Counted from the first letter of the stretch, positions 27,312 through 38,370 are shown. The stretch is 64,000 nt of DNA from Saccharopolyspora gloriosae (GCF_014203325.1 NZ_JACHIV010000001.1:6635501-6699500), one strand, 5' to 3'. Made by a program: numbers and translations. The notes: generated by a model from the sequence alone, not told the origin.

Positions 27312-27593
27312 ATGGCGAAGTTCGTGGTCGAAATGGTCTACGGCGACGACGAGGAGCGCCGGTTGGCCGTGCGGCCCGACCACCGCGTCTACGCCAAGTC
27401 GCTGGCGCAGCAGGGGATCCTGCTGGCCGGGGGTCCGTACGAGGACGGCTTGGGCGCGCAGCTCGTGTACGAAGCGGCGGACGCGGCGGCGGTGCAGCGG
27501 CTGCTCGACGAAGATCCGTACCTCCAGGAGGGCGTGATCGCCTCGACCACCGTCCGTGAGTGGAACGCGATCACCGGCTCCTGGGTTTCATGA
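27312..27593 (+). CDS. YciI-like protein
   Basis: 93 residues, a small ferredoxin-like alpha/beta fold. MAKFVVEMVYGDDEERR, the His in RPDHRVYAKSLAQQG and the C-terminal VIASTTVREWNAITGSW match the YciI/DGPF group, whose conserved His-Asp pair suggests a small-molecule enzyme role. An AGGGAGGT ribosome site precedes the ATG. It is divergent from the sigma-factor gene. Substrate unknown. Confidence 0.85.
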   Translation: MAKFVVEMVYGDDEERRLAVRPDHRVYAKSLAQQGILLAGGPYEDGLGAQLVYEAADAAAVQRLLDEDPYLQEGVIASTTVREWNAITGSWVS

Positions 27594-27799
27594 TCCACTA
27601 GCCTGTTCAGGCGACCCCGCACCCCCGAAGGTGTGAGGATTGCGACAGCGGTGCAGATCCGCACCGATCCAGTGGTTTTCCCTATGACGCGAACGGGTAG
27701 CGCTGACCTCCACAGGCCCGCGCGGACCTCGCGCGCCCTCGTAGGATTCGGCGCGGCTCCCCGCTGCCAAGAACGACTCCATCCCGAGGAGGACGACCG

Positions 27800-28834
<1,035 letters not shown>

Positions 28835-28850
28835 CACCGCACCGCACTTC

Positions 28851-28886
28851 GAACGCCACCCCGGACCGAGCACCGGGGTGGCGTTC
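28851..28886 (+). terminator. Terminator after fbaA
   Basis: A 14-bp perfect stem GAACGCCACCCCGG with an eight-base loop. Confidence 0.88.
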
Positions 28887-28911
28887 GCGCGTCGGATGAC
28901 AGGATGGCGCC

Positions 28912-29319
28912 ATGACGAACCTGCTGGAGCCACCGGAAACGCTGCTGCCGGAGAACACCACGGCGCAGGCCGCGCTCGACGCCGGAACCGACCCGGCGAA
29001 GGTCGCCGCGGAGTTCCCCGCGTTCAGCGCCGCTTGGGCGCAGCTCGGCGAGGTCGCGCTGGAGCGCGAGGAGTACATCGCCGCCTACGCCTACGCGCGC
29101 ACCGGCTACCACCGCGGCCTGGACGCGCTGCGCAAGTCCGGCTGGAAGGGCTTCGGCCCGGTGCCGTGGCGGCACCGCCCCAACCAGGGCGTGCTGCGCG
29201 CCGTCGCCGTGCTGGCCAAGGCCGCGGGCGCGATCGGCGAGACCGAGGAGTTCGACCGCTGCCGCCAGCTCCTGCTCGACAGCGACCCCGCCTCGGTGGA
29301 GGCCACCGGAGTCGCGTGA
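28912..29319 (+). CDS. DUF3151-family protein
   Basis: 135 residues. A helical, TPR-like protein seen in actinobacteria next to fba: LPENTTAQAALDAGTDPAKV, then YIAAYAYARTGYHRGLDALR, WKGFGPVPWRHRPNQGVLRA and a final LLLDSDP. The function is not established. The start follows CAGGAT by a few bases, a leaderless-type arrangement. It is separated from fbaA by a terminator, so expression is probably independent. Confidence 0.85.
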   Translation: MTNLLEPPETLLPENTTAQAALDAGTDPAKVAAEFPAFSAAWAQLGEVALEREEYIAAYAYARTGYHRGLDALRKSGWKGFGPVPWRHRPNQGVLRAVAVLAKAAGAIGETEEFDRCRQLLLDSDPASVEATGVA

Positions 29320-29324
29320 CGCTC

Positions 29325-29354
29325 CGGGAGGGCCCGGTCCGCCGGGCCCTCCCG
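29325..29354 (+). terminator. Terminator after DUF3151 gene
   Basis: A 13-bp stem CGGGAGGGCCCGG with a four-base loop, directly after the stop. Confidence 0.85.
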
Positions 29355-29459
29355 CTGCCCGTTGGTGCAAGCGTGTTGCCCCGCGTTCGGTCCCCGTTGC
29401 CCTGCCACCACCAGGCCGTCTCAGCGACGCTGCAGGGAGGCGGGTGAGCAGGAGGCGGG

Positions 29460-30797
29460 ATGCGGATCGTCGAGTCACGAGCCGACGCCGCACAGCGGGC
29501 CGGACGGTCCGTCGACGACCGGACATCGACGGACGTGTCACCGCGGATCGCGCGAGTGCTGGCGCTCCAGCGCACGGTGGGCAACGCCGTGGTGTCGCGG
29601 ACGCTGGCCGACGACGTGGAATTGACCGACCTGGCGGGCCCGAGCCGGCCGACGGGCGCGGCGCAGCCGAACTCGGTGGAGGTCGCCTACCCATCGGCCC
29701 GGCAGCCGGTCGAACCGCCGGTCCGGCAGCAAGCTCCCCGACCGGCCACGTGGTTCCAGCTGTACTGCTGCGGAGTGCGGAGAAGCCCCCCGACGGCGGC
29801 AGCGCCCTCGGGTGGGCAGGACGGCGCTGACCGCGACTGGCGAGATTTCCTGGCCGAAGTCAAACCCGAGCTGAAGCGCATCGACAAGGACCCGAAGATC
29901 AAAATCGATGAGGCCACCCAGACCGTGCTGGTGGCCTACGACCCTCAGCTGCTGTCGGACATCTACCCGGTGCTGGAGTTCGTGCTCAAGCGGCAAGCTA
30001 AGAAGTTGTCGGACGTTTTCGGCGAGACGCTGGAGAGCCACGGGCGGAAATCCACTACTACCTCCGGTTACTGGGAAGACCACGATGAACGGCGACGGCA
30101 GCTCGGCGCGCGGGCCGCTTCCGCAGCTCGTCGGCACGCCGACGATCCGGCTCCGGCCAATCCGATCAGCGGGATGAACAACGCGTCGCCCCTCGTCGCG
30201 CTGCACGCCTTGCTGGGCGACTCGTCAGGTGGATTCATCATCGGGGAGAAGCACTCCGAGTACGCAGCCTGGAAGATGCTCGTCGATCATTTGGACGGGC
30301 TCAGGGACTCCGGTGTGCGGGTGATCTACCTGGAATCCATCCGTGCCGGTGAAATCCAGGAATGGGTGGACGAGTACCTGCGGAGCTCGGCCCAGAAGAT
30401 GCCGTCCCAGCTCGAAGCGTTCGTCCTCAAGTACAAGTCGCGCTGGAACCACGACGGATTGCGGAATCTCCTGGATGCCGTCAAGCGAATGGGCGGAATG
30501 CGCATCCACGCGATCGACTCGACGACCGCGGCGCGCAAGGGCGCGGGCGACAAGTCCCTGCACGAGCGGGCGGCTCTGATGAACGCCTTCGCGACCGAAC
30601 GGGTCCGGGAGGACCAGACGAGAGATCCGGGCCGGTACGTCGCGCTGGTCGGGGAAGCACACGCTGTGCAGCACGATTTCACCGGTGACCGAGGTGATCT
30701 GCCCGCGATCGTCCCCGGCCTCACCCGGTACCTCGGCGTCCCGGCGGTGCGGATCAGCGGACCGCACGACGCGCAGACGGTCGAGGCCTTGGAGTAG
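29460..30797 (+). CDS. Possible contractile-injection-system effector with ChaN/EreA/Tiki-like domain
   Basis: 445 residues. Near residue 33 is ARVLALQRTVGNAVVSRTL, matching the LQRxxGNxAV motif found at the N-termini of actinobacterial proteins linked with extracellular contractile injection systems. A Pro/Ala-rich linker and a charged middle follow. The C-terminal domain (from ~residue 245) has GGFIIGEKHSEYAAW, then VRVIYLESIRAGE and finally YVALVGEAHAVQH, the two GExH-type metal/catalytic motifs of the ChaN/EreA/Tiki-like superfamily. An AGGAGG site precedes the ATG. Codon bias is weaker than in neighbours (more A/T third positions), suggesting acquisition. No injection-system genes are in the window. 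Confidence 0.6.
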   Translation: MRIVESRADAAQRAGRSVDDRTSTDVSPRIARVLALQRTVGNAVVSRTLADDVELTDLAGPSRPTGAAQPNSVEVAYPSARQPVEPPVRQQAPRPATWFQLYCCGVRRSPPTAAAPSGGQDGADRDWRDFLAEVKPELKRIDKDPKIKIDEATQTVLVAYDPQLLSDIYPVLEFVLKRQAKKLSDVFGETLESHGRKSTTTSGYWEDHDERRRQLGARAASAARRHADDPAPANPISGMNNASPLVALHALLGDSSGGFIIGEKHSEYAAWKMLVDHLDGLRDSGVRVIYLESIRAGEIQEWVDEYLRSSAQKMPSQLEAFVLKYKSRWNHDGLRNLLDAVKRMGGMRIHAIDSTTAARKGAGDKSLHERAALMNAFATERVREDQTRDPGRYVALVGEAHAVQHDFTGDRGDLPAIVPGLTRYLGVPAVRISGPHDAQTVEALE

Positions 30798-30860
30798 CGC
30801 GCGGACGCCGGGGTGACCTGGGTGATCGCCTGGGCGATCGGCGTGGCGCAGAATGGGCGC

Positions 30861-31961
30861 GTGCAGCGGGTGCGGCAGGAGTTGAGTCGGCGGTTGCGGC
30901 GGTTGTTCCGGTCGGGCGTGCCGATCGTGCAGTGCGCCGTGGCGGCGGGTTTGGCGTGGGCCGTGGCGAAGCACCTGGTGGGGCATCCGGCGCCGTTCTT
31001 CGCGCCGATCGCCGCGGTGGTGTCGCTGGGCGTGTCGCTGGGGCAGCGGATGCGGCGGTCCCTGGAGCTGGTCGTGGGCGTCAGCATCGGCATCGGCGTC
31101 GGCGACGTGCTGATCTCGATGATCGGCACCGGGCCGTGGCAGATCGCGCTGGTCGTCGCGCTCGCCATGAGCACGGCGGTGCTCGCCGACAGCGGCGCGA
31201 TCATCGTGCTGCAGGCGGCGTCCTCGTCGGTGCTGGTGGCCACGCTGCTGCCGCCCGCGACGGTCGGCGGCTGGACGCGGATGATCGACGCGGCCGTGGG
31301 CGGCCTGGTCGGTTTCGCGGTGGCCGCGCTGCTGCCCGCGAATCCGCTGGCCGTGGCGCACCGCAACGGCCGGTTGGTGCTGGGCGCGCTCACCGAGGGC
31401 CTGCGCGGGGTGGCGTGGGCGGTGTCGCGGCGCGACGTCGACGTCGCCTCCGACACGCTGGCGGCGGCGCGCAAGAGCCAGAAGCTCGTCGACGAGTTCC
31501 GGACCGCGCTGGAGGCGGGCGGCGAGATCGCGAAGTTCGCCCCGATCCGCTGGCGGCGACGCGGCGACCTGGAGCGCTACGAGTCGGCGGCCACGCCGAT
31601 CGACCGGGCGCTGCGCAACACGCGCGTGCTGGCGCGGCGCGCGATGGCCGCGCTGCGCGACGACGAGCCGGTGCCGCGTCCGCTGCCGGGGCTGCTGGAG
31701 GAGCTGGCCGGTTCGGTGGTGCTGCTGCGAGACGAGCTGGCCAGCGGCACCGAGCCGCTGCAGGCGCGGGAGGCGGCCCGTTCGGTGGCCCGCCGCTCCT
31801 CGGTGGAACTGCTCGGCGAAGGCGACTTCTCGATGCAGGTCGTGGTCCTCCAGGTCCGCTCCATCGCAGTGGATCTGCTCCAAGCGAGCGGCCTCACCCG
31901 AACCGAAGCCATCGCCACCCTCCCCCCACTACACCCCCGCCGCGAAGGCGACCACAGCTGA
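30861..31961 (+). CDS. FUSC/aromatic-acid-exporter-like membrane protein
   Basis: 366 residues from GTG 30861, which follows an AGAAT box by six bases (leaderless type); GTG 30813 would add 16 residues. Six or so membrane helices in the first ~160 residues include HPAPFFAPIAAVVSLGVSLG and RRSLELVVGVSIGIGVGDV, the conserved FUSC-like core. A soluble helical domain makes up the rest. The family includes efflux proteins for aromatic acids, and FusC relatives in siderophore or fusaric acid resistance. It is convergent with purA across repeat R2. Confidence 0.85.
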   Translation: MQRVRQELSRRLRRLFRSGVPIVQCAVAAGLAWAVAKHLVGHPAPFFAPIAAVVSLGVSLGQRMRRSLELVVGVSIGIGVGDVLISMIGTGPWQIALVVALAMSTAVLADSGAIIVLQAASSSVLVATLLPPATVGGWTRMIDAAVGGLVGFAVAALLPANPLAVAHRNGRLVLGALTEGLRGVAWAVSRRDVDVASDTLAAARKSQKLVDEFRTALEAGGEIAKFAPIRWRRRGDLERYESAATPIDRALRNTRVLARRAMAALRDDEPVPRPLPGLLEELAGSVVLLRDELASGTEPLQAREAARSVARRSSVELLGEGDFSMQVVVLQVRSIAVDLLQASGLTRTEAIATLPPLHPRREGDHS

Positions 31962-31991
31962 CGACCCGAGCCGGTCGCTCGTCAGAGGTGT

Positions 31992-32212
31992 CCGGGTGGC
32001 GGAACCTCAGTGGCTTCCTCGCTGCGGGATCTTTTTCCCGAGTGGCTCCGCCACGAGGGAAAAGCCGTCCTCGCGAGGAAGCCGCTGAGAACCCGCGGGT
32101 GGTCGGCTTTGTGACGTGGGCTATTCGCTGCGCGAATACAGGCACGGCCTTCGGCCGCAAGGCAGGCGTGGCTTCGCCCGTCTCACTGCACGGCTTCGCC
32201 GCGAGGTGGCTG
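31992..32212 (-). repeat. Structured repeat R2
   Basis: Antisense to the plus strand, so in sense orientation downstream of purA. P2 spans 32006-32089 (84 nt, one A fewer than other copies). The outer arms are CTCAGCGGCTTCCTCGC and GCGAGGAAGCCACTGAG, with one C-A mismatch. P1 is TATTCGC-GCA-GCGAATA (32122-32138), a different stem from R1 yet fully complementary. Short GGCTTCGCC-type units fill the P1 side. It occupies most of the gap between FUSC and purA. Confidence 0.9.
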
Positions 32213-32221
32213 CGCCCTTCG

Positions 32222-32264
32222 CGGGCGTTGCTCGCTGATGAGGCAGCGCAGCGAGCAACGCCCG
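32222..32264 (-). terminator. Terminator after purA
   Basis: A 16-bp perfect stem (half-arm CGGGCGTTGCTCGCTG) with an 11-base loop, 20 bases after the purA stop and just before repeat R2. Confidence 0.85.
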
Positions 32265-32283
32265 TTCACGCCCGAAAGGACCC

Positions 32284-33642
<1,359 letters not shown>

Positions 33643-33665
33643 TCAGGGTAAACCAGGAGCGAAAC

Positions 33666-34373
33666 GTGAGTACCACTGCACTGTGCTGCACAAACAACGA
33701 TGACACCACGCGTGCGTGCGGTGACGCAGCGTGGCACTTCGTCTCTCCCGCTCCCGGGAAGGCCGAGGTCGATGCGCTCTTGCCCGACGGCCCCGGGCGA
33801 GTCGTGGTCGAGGGTACCGATGCCGATCTCGCCGCGGTGGTGCTGCGGTTGCTGCGCAAGAACCGCATCGCCGACTTGGCGGTGGGTTACGTCCCGGTGG
33901 CGGAGTCGCCCGCGACGCGGCTGTGGGGGCTGCCGGTGGGGGCCGAGGCGCGGCGGCTCGCGTTCGAGGGCGCCGCTCGGCCCGCCGCGCTGGTGCGGGA
34001 CGACTCGGGTGGCTTGCTGATCGCCTCCGGGCGCGTCGAACCGATCACCGGGCAGGTGTACTGCGACGACCACCGGGTGCTGCAGGGGGCGGCGCGGAGC
34101 TTGGAGATCAGCCCCGATCCGGACGCGGCGCCGCTGCCGGAGCCCACCGCCGATCCGATGTCGGCGAACCTCGATCCGGCCGCCGACGGCCTGCGCGTGA
34201 CGACGGTGCGCCGCGGCCTGCTGCGCGCTCGCCGCGAGGTGACCAGGGGGCGCGCCGTGCAGGCCGGTTTCCGGGAGGCGACGGTGCTGCGCGACGGGGT
34301 GGCGCATCCCAGGCCGGTGGGCACATGGGCCTGGTACCGCCACACCGAGGACCTGCTGCTCGTGCGGCCGTGA
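33666..34373 (+). CDS. Hypothetical protein divergent from purA
   Basis: 235 residues, soluble, no membrane segment. The head has two Cys (ALCCTNNDDTTRACGDA). The middle has features such as GRVVVEGTDADLAAVVLRLL and DDSGGLLIASGRVEPITGQV, and the C-terminal LRVTTVRRGLLRARREVTRG. The arrangement, a domain with 'RGR' basic stretch and final WYRHTEDLLLVRP, is conserved next to purA in several actinobacteria as I recall. I do not recognise a catalytic motif. GTG start. Confidence 0.75.
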   Translation: MSTTALCCTNNDDTTRACGDAAWHFVSPAPGKAEVDALLPDGPGRVVVEGTDADLAAVVLRLLRKNRIADLAVGYVPVAESPATRLWGLPVGAEARRLAFEGAARPAALVRDDSGGLLIASGRVEPITGQVYCDDHRVLQGAARSLEISPDPDAAPLPEPTADPMSANLDPAADGLRVTTVRRGLLRARREVTRGRAVQAGFREATVLRDGVAHPRPVGTWAWYRHTEDLLLVRP

Positions 34374-34551
34374 CGACGTCGCGAAAGCGGCGAAAAGCCC
34401 TGCGCACACACAGATTCACCAGATAAGGGGGCCGGGACGTGGCGCTTTCACGACAGGTCACCGCCTAGTCACTTCGGGGCATTGTCATGGCCACTTCGCT
34501 CGATGAGGGTCAGGATCGACATCGGCGAGATCAGCCACAGCGGAGGACCCC

Positions 34552-35190
34552 ATGACGCCGAAACGTTCGCTTCGCGCAGCCCTGACCGCTCTGCCCCTGG
34601 CCGGCGCACTGTCGCTCGGCCTGGCCCTGCCCGCCGGTGCCGAACCGCCCGGCATCCCCGACGGCGCCACCGCGCAGACCCAGCTGGACGAGCTGACGGT
34701 CGCGCCCGAGGGCTCCTCCGACGGCTACGACCGCGACAAGTTCCCGCACTGGAGCGAAGGGTCCGACGGGTGCAGCACCCGCGAGGCCGTGCTCAAGCGC
34801 GACGGGGAGAACGTCGAGGTCGGCTCGGACTGCTACCCGACGTCGGGCACCTGGAACAGCCCGTACGACGGCGGTTCCTGGACGCAGCCGTCCGATGTGG
34901 ACATCGATCACGTGGTGCCGCTGGCCGCCGCCTGGCGTTCCGGCGCGTCGGAGTGGACGAACGAGCAGCGCGAGGCGTTCGCCAACGACCTCGAAGGTCC
35001 GCAGCTCATCGCGGTCACCGACAACGTGAACCAGGAGAAGAGCGACCAGACCCCGGACCAGTGGATGCCGCCGGAAGCGGGCTACCACTGCACCTACGCC
35101 TCGATGTGGGTCGGCTCGAAGCACAAGTACGAGCTCACGGTCACCGAAGCGGAGAAGACGGCCCTCAAGGACGCGCTCGGCACCTGCTGA
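34552..35190 (+). CDS. Secreted HNH-type (DUF1524/GmrSD-like) nuclease
   Basis: 212 residues with a Sec signal peptide (cleavage near AGAEPP, residue ~31). The mature part has the DUF1524 pattern: DGYDRDKFPHW, then VDIDHVVPLAAAWRSGA (the catalytic DHxxP motif), NDLEGPQLIAVTDNVNQEK and DQTPDQWMPPE. Four Cys in the mature chain could form two disulphides. A GCGGAGGA ribosome site precedes the ATG. It is likely an extracellular DNase used for nutrient scavenging or competition. It ends with a classical T6 terminator. Confidence 0.88.
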   Translation: MTPKRSLRAALTALPLAGALSLGLALPAGAEPPGIPDGATAQTQLDELTVAPEGSSDGYDRDKFPHWSEGSDGCSTREAVLKRDGENVEVGSDCYPTSGTWNSPYDGGSWTQPSDVDIDHVVPLAAAWRSGASEWTNEQREAFANDLEGPQLIAVTDNVNQEKSDQTPDQWMPPEAGYHCTYASMWVGSKHKYELTVTEAEKTALKDALGTC

Positions 35191-35205
35191 GCCGCGATCC
35201 CGGAG

Positions 35206-35246
35206 AACGCCTCACGCGCCCACGCCGGGCGGGTGGGGCGTTTTTT
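35206..35246 (+). terminator. Intrinsic terminator with T-run
   Basis: A 16-bp stem with a single mismatch and five-base loop (arms 35206-35221 and 35227-35242) followed by TTTTTT. This is the clearest classical Rho-independent terminator in the window. Confidence 0.93.
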
Positions 35247-35341
35247 CCTTCGCCACCCGGGTTTTCGCGCCGGGTATCACCTGGTGGGATGAGGTTTCCC
35301 AGGCGTTGACGGAGAGTTCGGGCGGGTGCGAATCTCCAGGC

Positions 35342-35422
35342 ATGGCCGTGCGCACCGTGCTGACCGGGCGCCTGCACGTCGATCTCCGGCGGCAGGCCAG
35401 CGCGGTCTGTCGTCTTCGCTGA
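35342..35422 (+). CDS. Cysteine-responsive leader peptide upstream of the sulfonate genes
   Basis: A 26-residue frame that reads MAVRTVLTG and then RLHVDLRRQASAVCRLR before TGA. The RxHVDLxRxAS..CR pattern is the hallmark of short actinobacterial leader peptides placed before sulfur-assimilation genes. The Cys codon (TGT) near the end fits ribosome-stalling attenuation when cysteinyl-tRNA is scarce. It lies 81 bases before the sulfonate-binding lipoprotein gene. Mechanism by analogy; no RNA alternative structure was computed. Confidence 0.8.
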   Translation: MAVRTVLTGRLHVDLRRQASAVCRLR

Positions 35423-35503
35423 CGCACCTCATCGCTCTCCCTCCGATCGTCCCGCGTCGACGGGCCGGTCGAGGGCCGCCTGCTCAGCGAAAGCGACACG
35501 ACC

Positions 35504-36514
35504 TTGCACCGTCGGGATTTCCTCGCCGCCCTCGCCCTGTCCACCACGGCCGCCGGGCTGCTCGGCGCCTGCGGCCGGAGCCCGGACGCGGCCTCCGCGC
35601 CCGTGCCGCCGCCGGTCGGGGACGCCGAGCTGCGCCGGGTGCGGCTGCGCGTCGGCGACCAGAAGGGCAACTCGCAGTCCCTGCTGCGCTCCGCCGGGCT
35701 GGACCGGGCGCCTTACGCGATCGAGTGGTCCACGTTCACCTCCGGCCCGCCGCTGCTGGAGGCCGCCTCGGCCGGGGCCATCGACATCGGCGGCGTCGGC
35801 AACACGCCCCCGCTGTTCGCGGCGGCGGCCAAGCGCAACGTGAAGGTGGTGTCCGCGTCGAAGGGCAACGTGACCAGCGACGCGCTGATCGTGCCGAAGG
35901 GCTCCCCGCTGCGGCGGGTGGAGGACCTGCGGGGCAAGAAGATCGCCCTGGCGCGCGGCAGCTCCGCGCACGGCCAGGTCCTGCTGAACCTGCGCCAGGC
36001 CGGGCTCACCCCGGACGACGTGGAGCTGGTGATCCTGCAGCCCGCGGACGCGCTGGGCGCGTTCAACGGCGGCGAGGTGGACGCCTGGGCGATCTGGGAC
36101 CCGTACTTCGCGCAGGTGCAGCTGGAGACGGGCGCCGAGGTGCTCGTCGACGGCACCGGGATCTCCAACGGGCTCGACTTCCAGGTCGCCAGCGACGCGG
36201 CCCTGTCCGACGCGGCGAAGAACACCGCGCTCGCCGACTACGTGGTGCGGGTGGCGCAGGCGCAGATCTTCTCCGACGCGCACCGGCCCGAGCGGGCGAA
36301 GGCGTGGGCCGAGGACACCGGCCTGCCCCTCGAAGTGACGCGCCGAGCCACCGACGCCGGGCCGAACCTGCCGATCCCGCTGGACGATTCGGTGATCCGC
36401 TCCTCGCAGGAGTTGGCGGACGCGTTCGTGCAGGCGAAGGAGATCCCGCGCGCGTTCGACTTCGCCGAGTACGTCGACACCCGGTTCGAGCAGCGGCTCG
36501 CCGCCGTCCGCTGA
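35504..36514 (+). CDS. ssuA: Sulfonate/nitrate-type ABC transporter substrate-binding lipoprotein
   Basis: 336 residues. The N-terminus MHRRDFLAALALSTTAAGLL carries a Tat-like RRDFL and ends in a lipobox LLGAC, so it is a membrane-tethered lipoprotein. The mature part is a type II binding protein of the SsuA/NitT group: EAASAGAIDIGGVGNTPPLF, VRRVEDLRGKKIALARGSSA-like KIALARGSSAHGQVLL, and NGGEVDAWAIWDPYFAQ. TTG is the only reasonable start. No permease or ATPase gene is adjacent, but ssuD follows and a cysteine leader precedes it. Confidence 0.87.
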   Translation: MHRRDFLAALALSTTAAGLLGACGRSPDAASAPVPPPVGDAELRRVRLRVGDQKGNSQSLLRSAGLDRAPYAIEWSTFTSGPPLLEAASAGAIDIGGVGNTPPLFAAAAKRNVKVVSASKGNVTSDALIVPKGSPLRRVEDLRGKKIALARGSSAHGQVLLNLRQAGLTPDDVELVILQPADALGAFNGGEVDAWAIWDPYFAQVQLETGAEVLVDGTGISNGLDFQVASDAALSDAAKNTALADYVVRVAQAQIFSDAHRPERAKAWAEDTGLPLEVTRRATDAGPNLPIPLDDSVIRSSQELADAFVQAKEIPRAFDFAEYVDTRFEQRLAAVR

Positions 36515-36524
36515 CCTCCCGCCC

Positions 36525-36603
36525 TTGATCTCGCCGGTCCAGGTGAGCGGCCCGAGCAGGTCCGGCCGAGGCTCCGCGAGACCCCTGCTCAGGCCGAGAT
36601 CAA
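36525..36603 (+). other. Long imperfect hairpin between ssuA and ssuD
   Basis: TTGATCTCG (36525-36533) pairs with CGAGATCAA (36595-36603), and GGCCCGAGCAGG (36549-36560) pairs with CCTGCTCAGGCC (36584-36595) with one mismatch. The two pairings share one base and bracket a ~23-base loop. It could be an attenuator or processing site between the two genes. Confidence 0.5.
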
Positions 36604-36646
36604 CGACGGGTTCCACCCCGCGCAGCACGAGTTCGGAGGGCTCCGC

Positions 36647-37801
36647 ATGAGCATCACGGTGCACTGGTTCCTGCCCACGCACGGCGACGGCCGGTCCATC
36701 GTGGACCGCCCGCACGTGACGGCCGTGGGGGCGCAGACCCCGCGCGAACCCGACATCGACTACCTGGCGCAGGTCGCGCAGGCCGTCGAGCACCTCGGGT
36801 TCACCGGGATGCTCACGCCCACCGGCAGCTGGTGCCAGGACGCGTGGGTGACCACGGCCGCGCTGCTGGGGCGCACCAAGCGCATCAAGTTCCTGGTGGC
36901 GTTCCGGCCCGGTTCGCTGACGCCGACGCTGGCCGCGCAGATGGCCACCACCTACCAGCAGGTCTCCGGCGGCAGGTTGCTGCTCAACATCGTCACCGGC
37001 GGTGAGTCCACCGAGCAGCGCCGCTACGGCGACTGGCTCGACCACGACAAGCGCTACGAGCGCACCGACGAATTCCTCGCCGCGATGCGCGCCATCTGGT
37101 CCGGTGCCCCCGCCGACTTCGACGGCGAGCACTACCGGCTGCGCGGCGCCACCGCCTACGACGTGCCGAACCCGCAGCCGCCGCTGTACTTCGGCGGTTC
37201 CTCGCCCGCGGCGCTGCCCGTGGCGGCGCGACGAGCCGACGTGCACCTGACCTGGGGCGAACCGCCCGCGCAGGTCGGGGAGCGGATCGCCCGGCTGCGC
37301 GAGCTCGCCGCCGCCGAAGGCCGCACCCTGCGGTTCGGGCTGCGGGCGCACACCATCACCCGCGACACCTCCGCCGAGGCGTGGGCCACGGCGCAGCGCT
37401 TCCTGGACCAGATGGATCCGGCGGACGTCGCGGCCTCGCAGGCGAAGTTCGCGGTCACCGAATCCACCGCGCAGCGCCGGATGGCGGAACTGCACGGCGG
37501 CGTCCTGCACTCCGACGCGCGCGCACTCGAAGTGCACCCCGGCCTGTGGTCCGGCGTCGGGCTGCTGCGCGGCGGCGCCGGAACCGCCTTCGTCGGCAGC
37601 CACGAGGAGGTCGCCGACCTCATGTCCGAGTACCACGACGTGGGCGTCGAGGAGTTCGTGTTCTCCGGGTACCCGCACCTGGAGGAGGCGTACTGGTTCG
37701 GCGAGGGCGTGCGCCCGGTGCTGGCCCGCCGCGGCCTGCTCGCCGAGCAGGGCGCTCCCGCCGCCGCACCCCGAGTCCCGGACCCCAGCCCGGCGTCCTG
37801 A
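36647..37801 (+). CDS. ssuD: FMNH2-dependent alkanesulfonate monooxygenase
   Basis: 384 residues, bacterial luciferase-like TIM barrel. It desulfonates alkanesulfonates to aldehyde and sulfite. MSITVHWFLPTHGDGR, the catalytic-Cys region LTPTGSWCQDAWVTTAALLG, and LLLNIVTGGESTEQRRYGDW match SsuD, and length fits. GGAGGG ribosome site before the ATG. It works with the binding protein upstream in using sulfonates when sulfate is short; FMN reductase and other ABC subunits must lie elsewhere. Confidence 0.9.
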   Translation: MSITVHWFLPTHGDGRSIVDRPHVTAVGAQTPREPDIDYLAQVAQAVEHLGFTGMLTPTGSWCQDAWVTTAALLGRTKRIKFLVAFRPGSLTPTLAAQMATTYQQVSGGRLLLNIVTGGESTEQRRYGDWLDHDKRYERTDEFLAAMRAIWSGAPADFDGEHYRLRGATAYDVPNPQPPLYFGGSSPAALPVAARRADVHLTWGEPPAQVGERIARLRELAAAEGRTLRFGLRAHTITRDTSAEAWATAQRFLDQMDPADVAASQAKFAVTESTAQRRMAELHGGVLHSDARALEVHPGLWSGVGLLRGGAGTAFVGSHEEVADLMSEYHDVGVEEFVFSGYPHLEEAYWFGEGVRPVLARRGLLAEQGAPAAAPRVPDPSPAS

Positions 37802-37896
37802 CCCCGAGCCCGGAATCGGGGCGAAACCCGATGGGACCGGGCGATCCGCGCTCCTACCGTCCGAGACGACCGTGAACGGATCGGACGGGGGCGGCG

Positions 37897-38367
37897 ATGG
37901 CGAGCGTGGCGGTGGTCGAGGTGCCGGCGGTGCCGGCGGTGGTGCGCGGCTCGATCGGGCTGTGGGTGTGCGCGGTGGCGACGGGCGTGGCGGAGACGGT
38001 GCTGCAGGTGCTGCGCGCCGTCGCCGGGGAGCTGCCCGCGGACGGGATCGCGGGCCAGCTGGGGGTTCGCGCGGTCGTGTACGCGGCGCTGCTCCTGCTG
38101 GTGCTGCGCCTGCGCCGAGGTGAGCCGGGGACCCGCTGGGCGGTGGCGGTGCTGATCGGCGGGATCGGCACGCTGAGCATGGTCGGCGGCCCGCTGCTGG
38201 AGATGGCGCACGGGGCGCCCGTCGCGGCGGCGTGGGTCGACGGGACGGGCGCGTCGGCCTGGACCTTCGCCTCCTTGCGCGCGTTCCACCTCTGCGCGGT
38301 GCTCGGAGCCCTGGCGCTGCTGTTCTCCCCCGCCGCCAACGAGCTCTTCCGGAGACGGCGCCCGTAG
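37897..38367 (+). CDS. Four-helix membrane hypothetical protein
   Basis: 156 residues with four hydrophobic segments (residues ~17-40, 50-70, 80-100, 122-145) and a basic end (RRRRP). No motif is recognised. It may belong to a DoxX-like or DUF-type group of small actinobacterial membrane proteins. Convergent with the phosphodiesterase gene. Function unknown. Confidence 0.65.
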   Translation: MASVAVVEVPAVPAVVRGSIGLWVCAVATGVAETVLQVLRAVAGELPADGIAGQLGVRAVVYAALLLLVLRLRRGEPGTRWAVAVLIGGIGTLSMVGGPLLEMAHGAPVAAAWVDGTGASAWTFASLRAFHLCAVLGALALLFSPAANELFRRRRP

Positions 38368-38370
38368 GCA

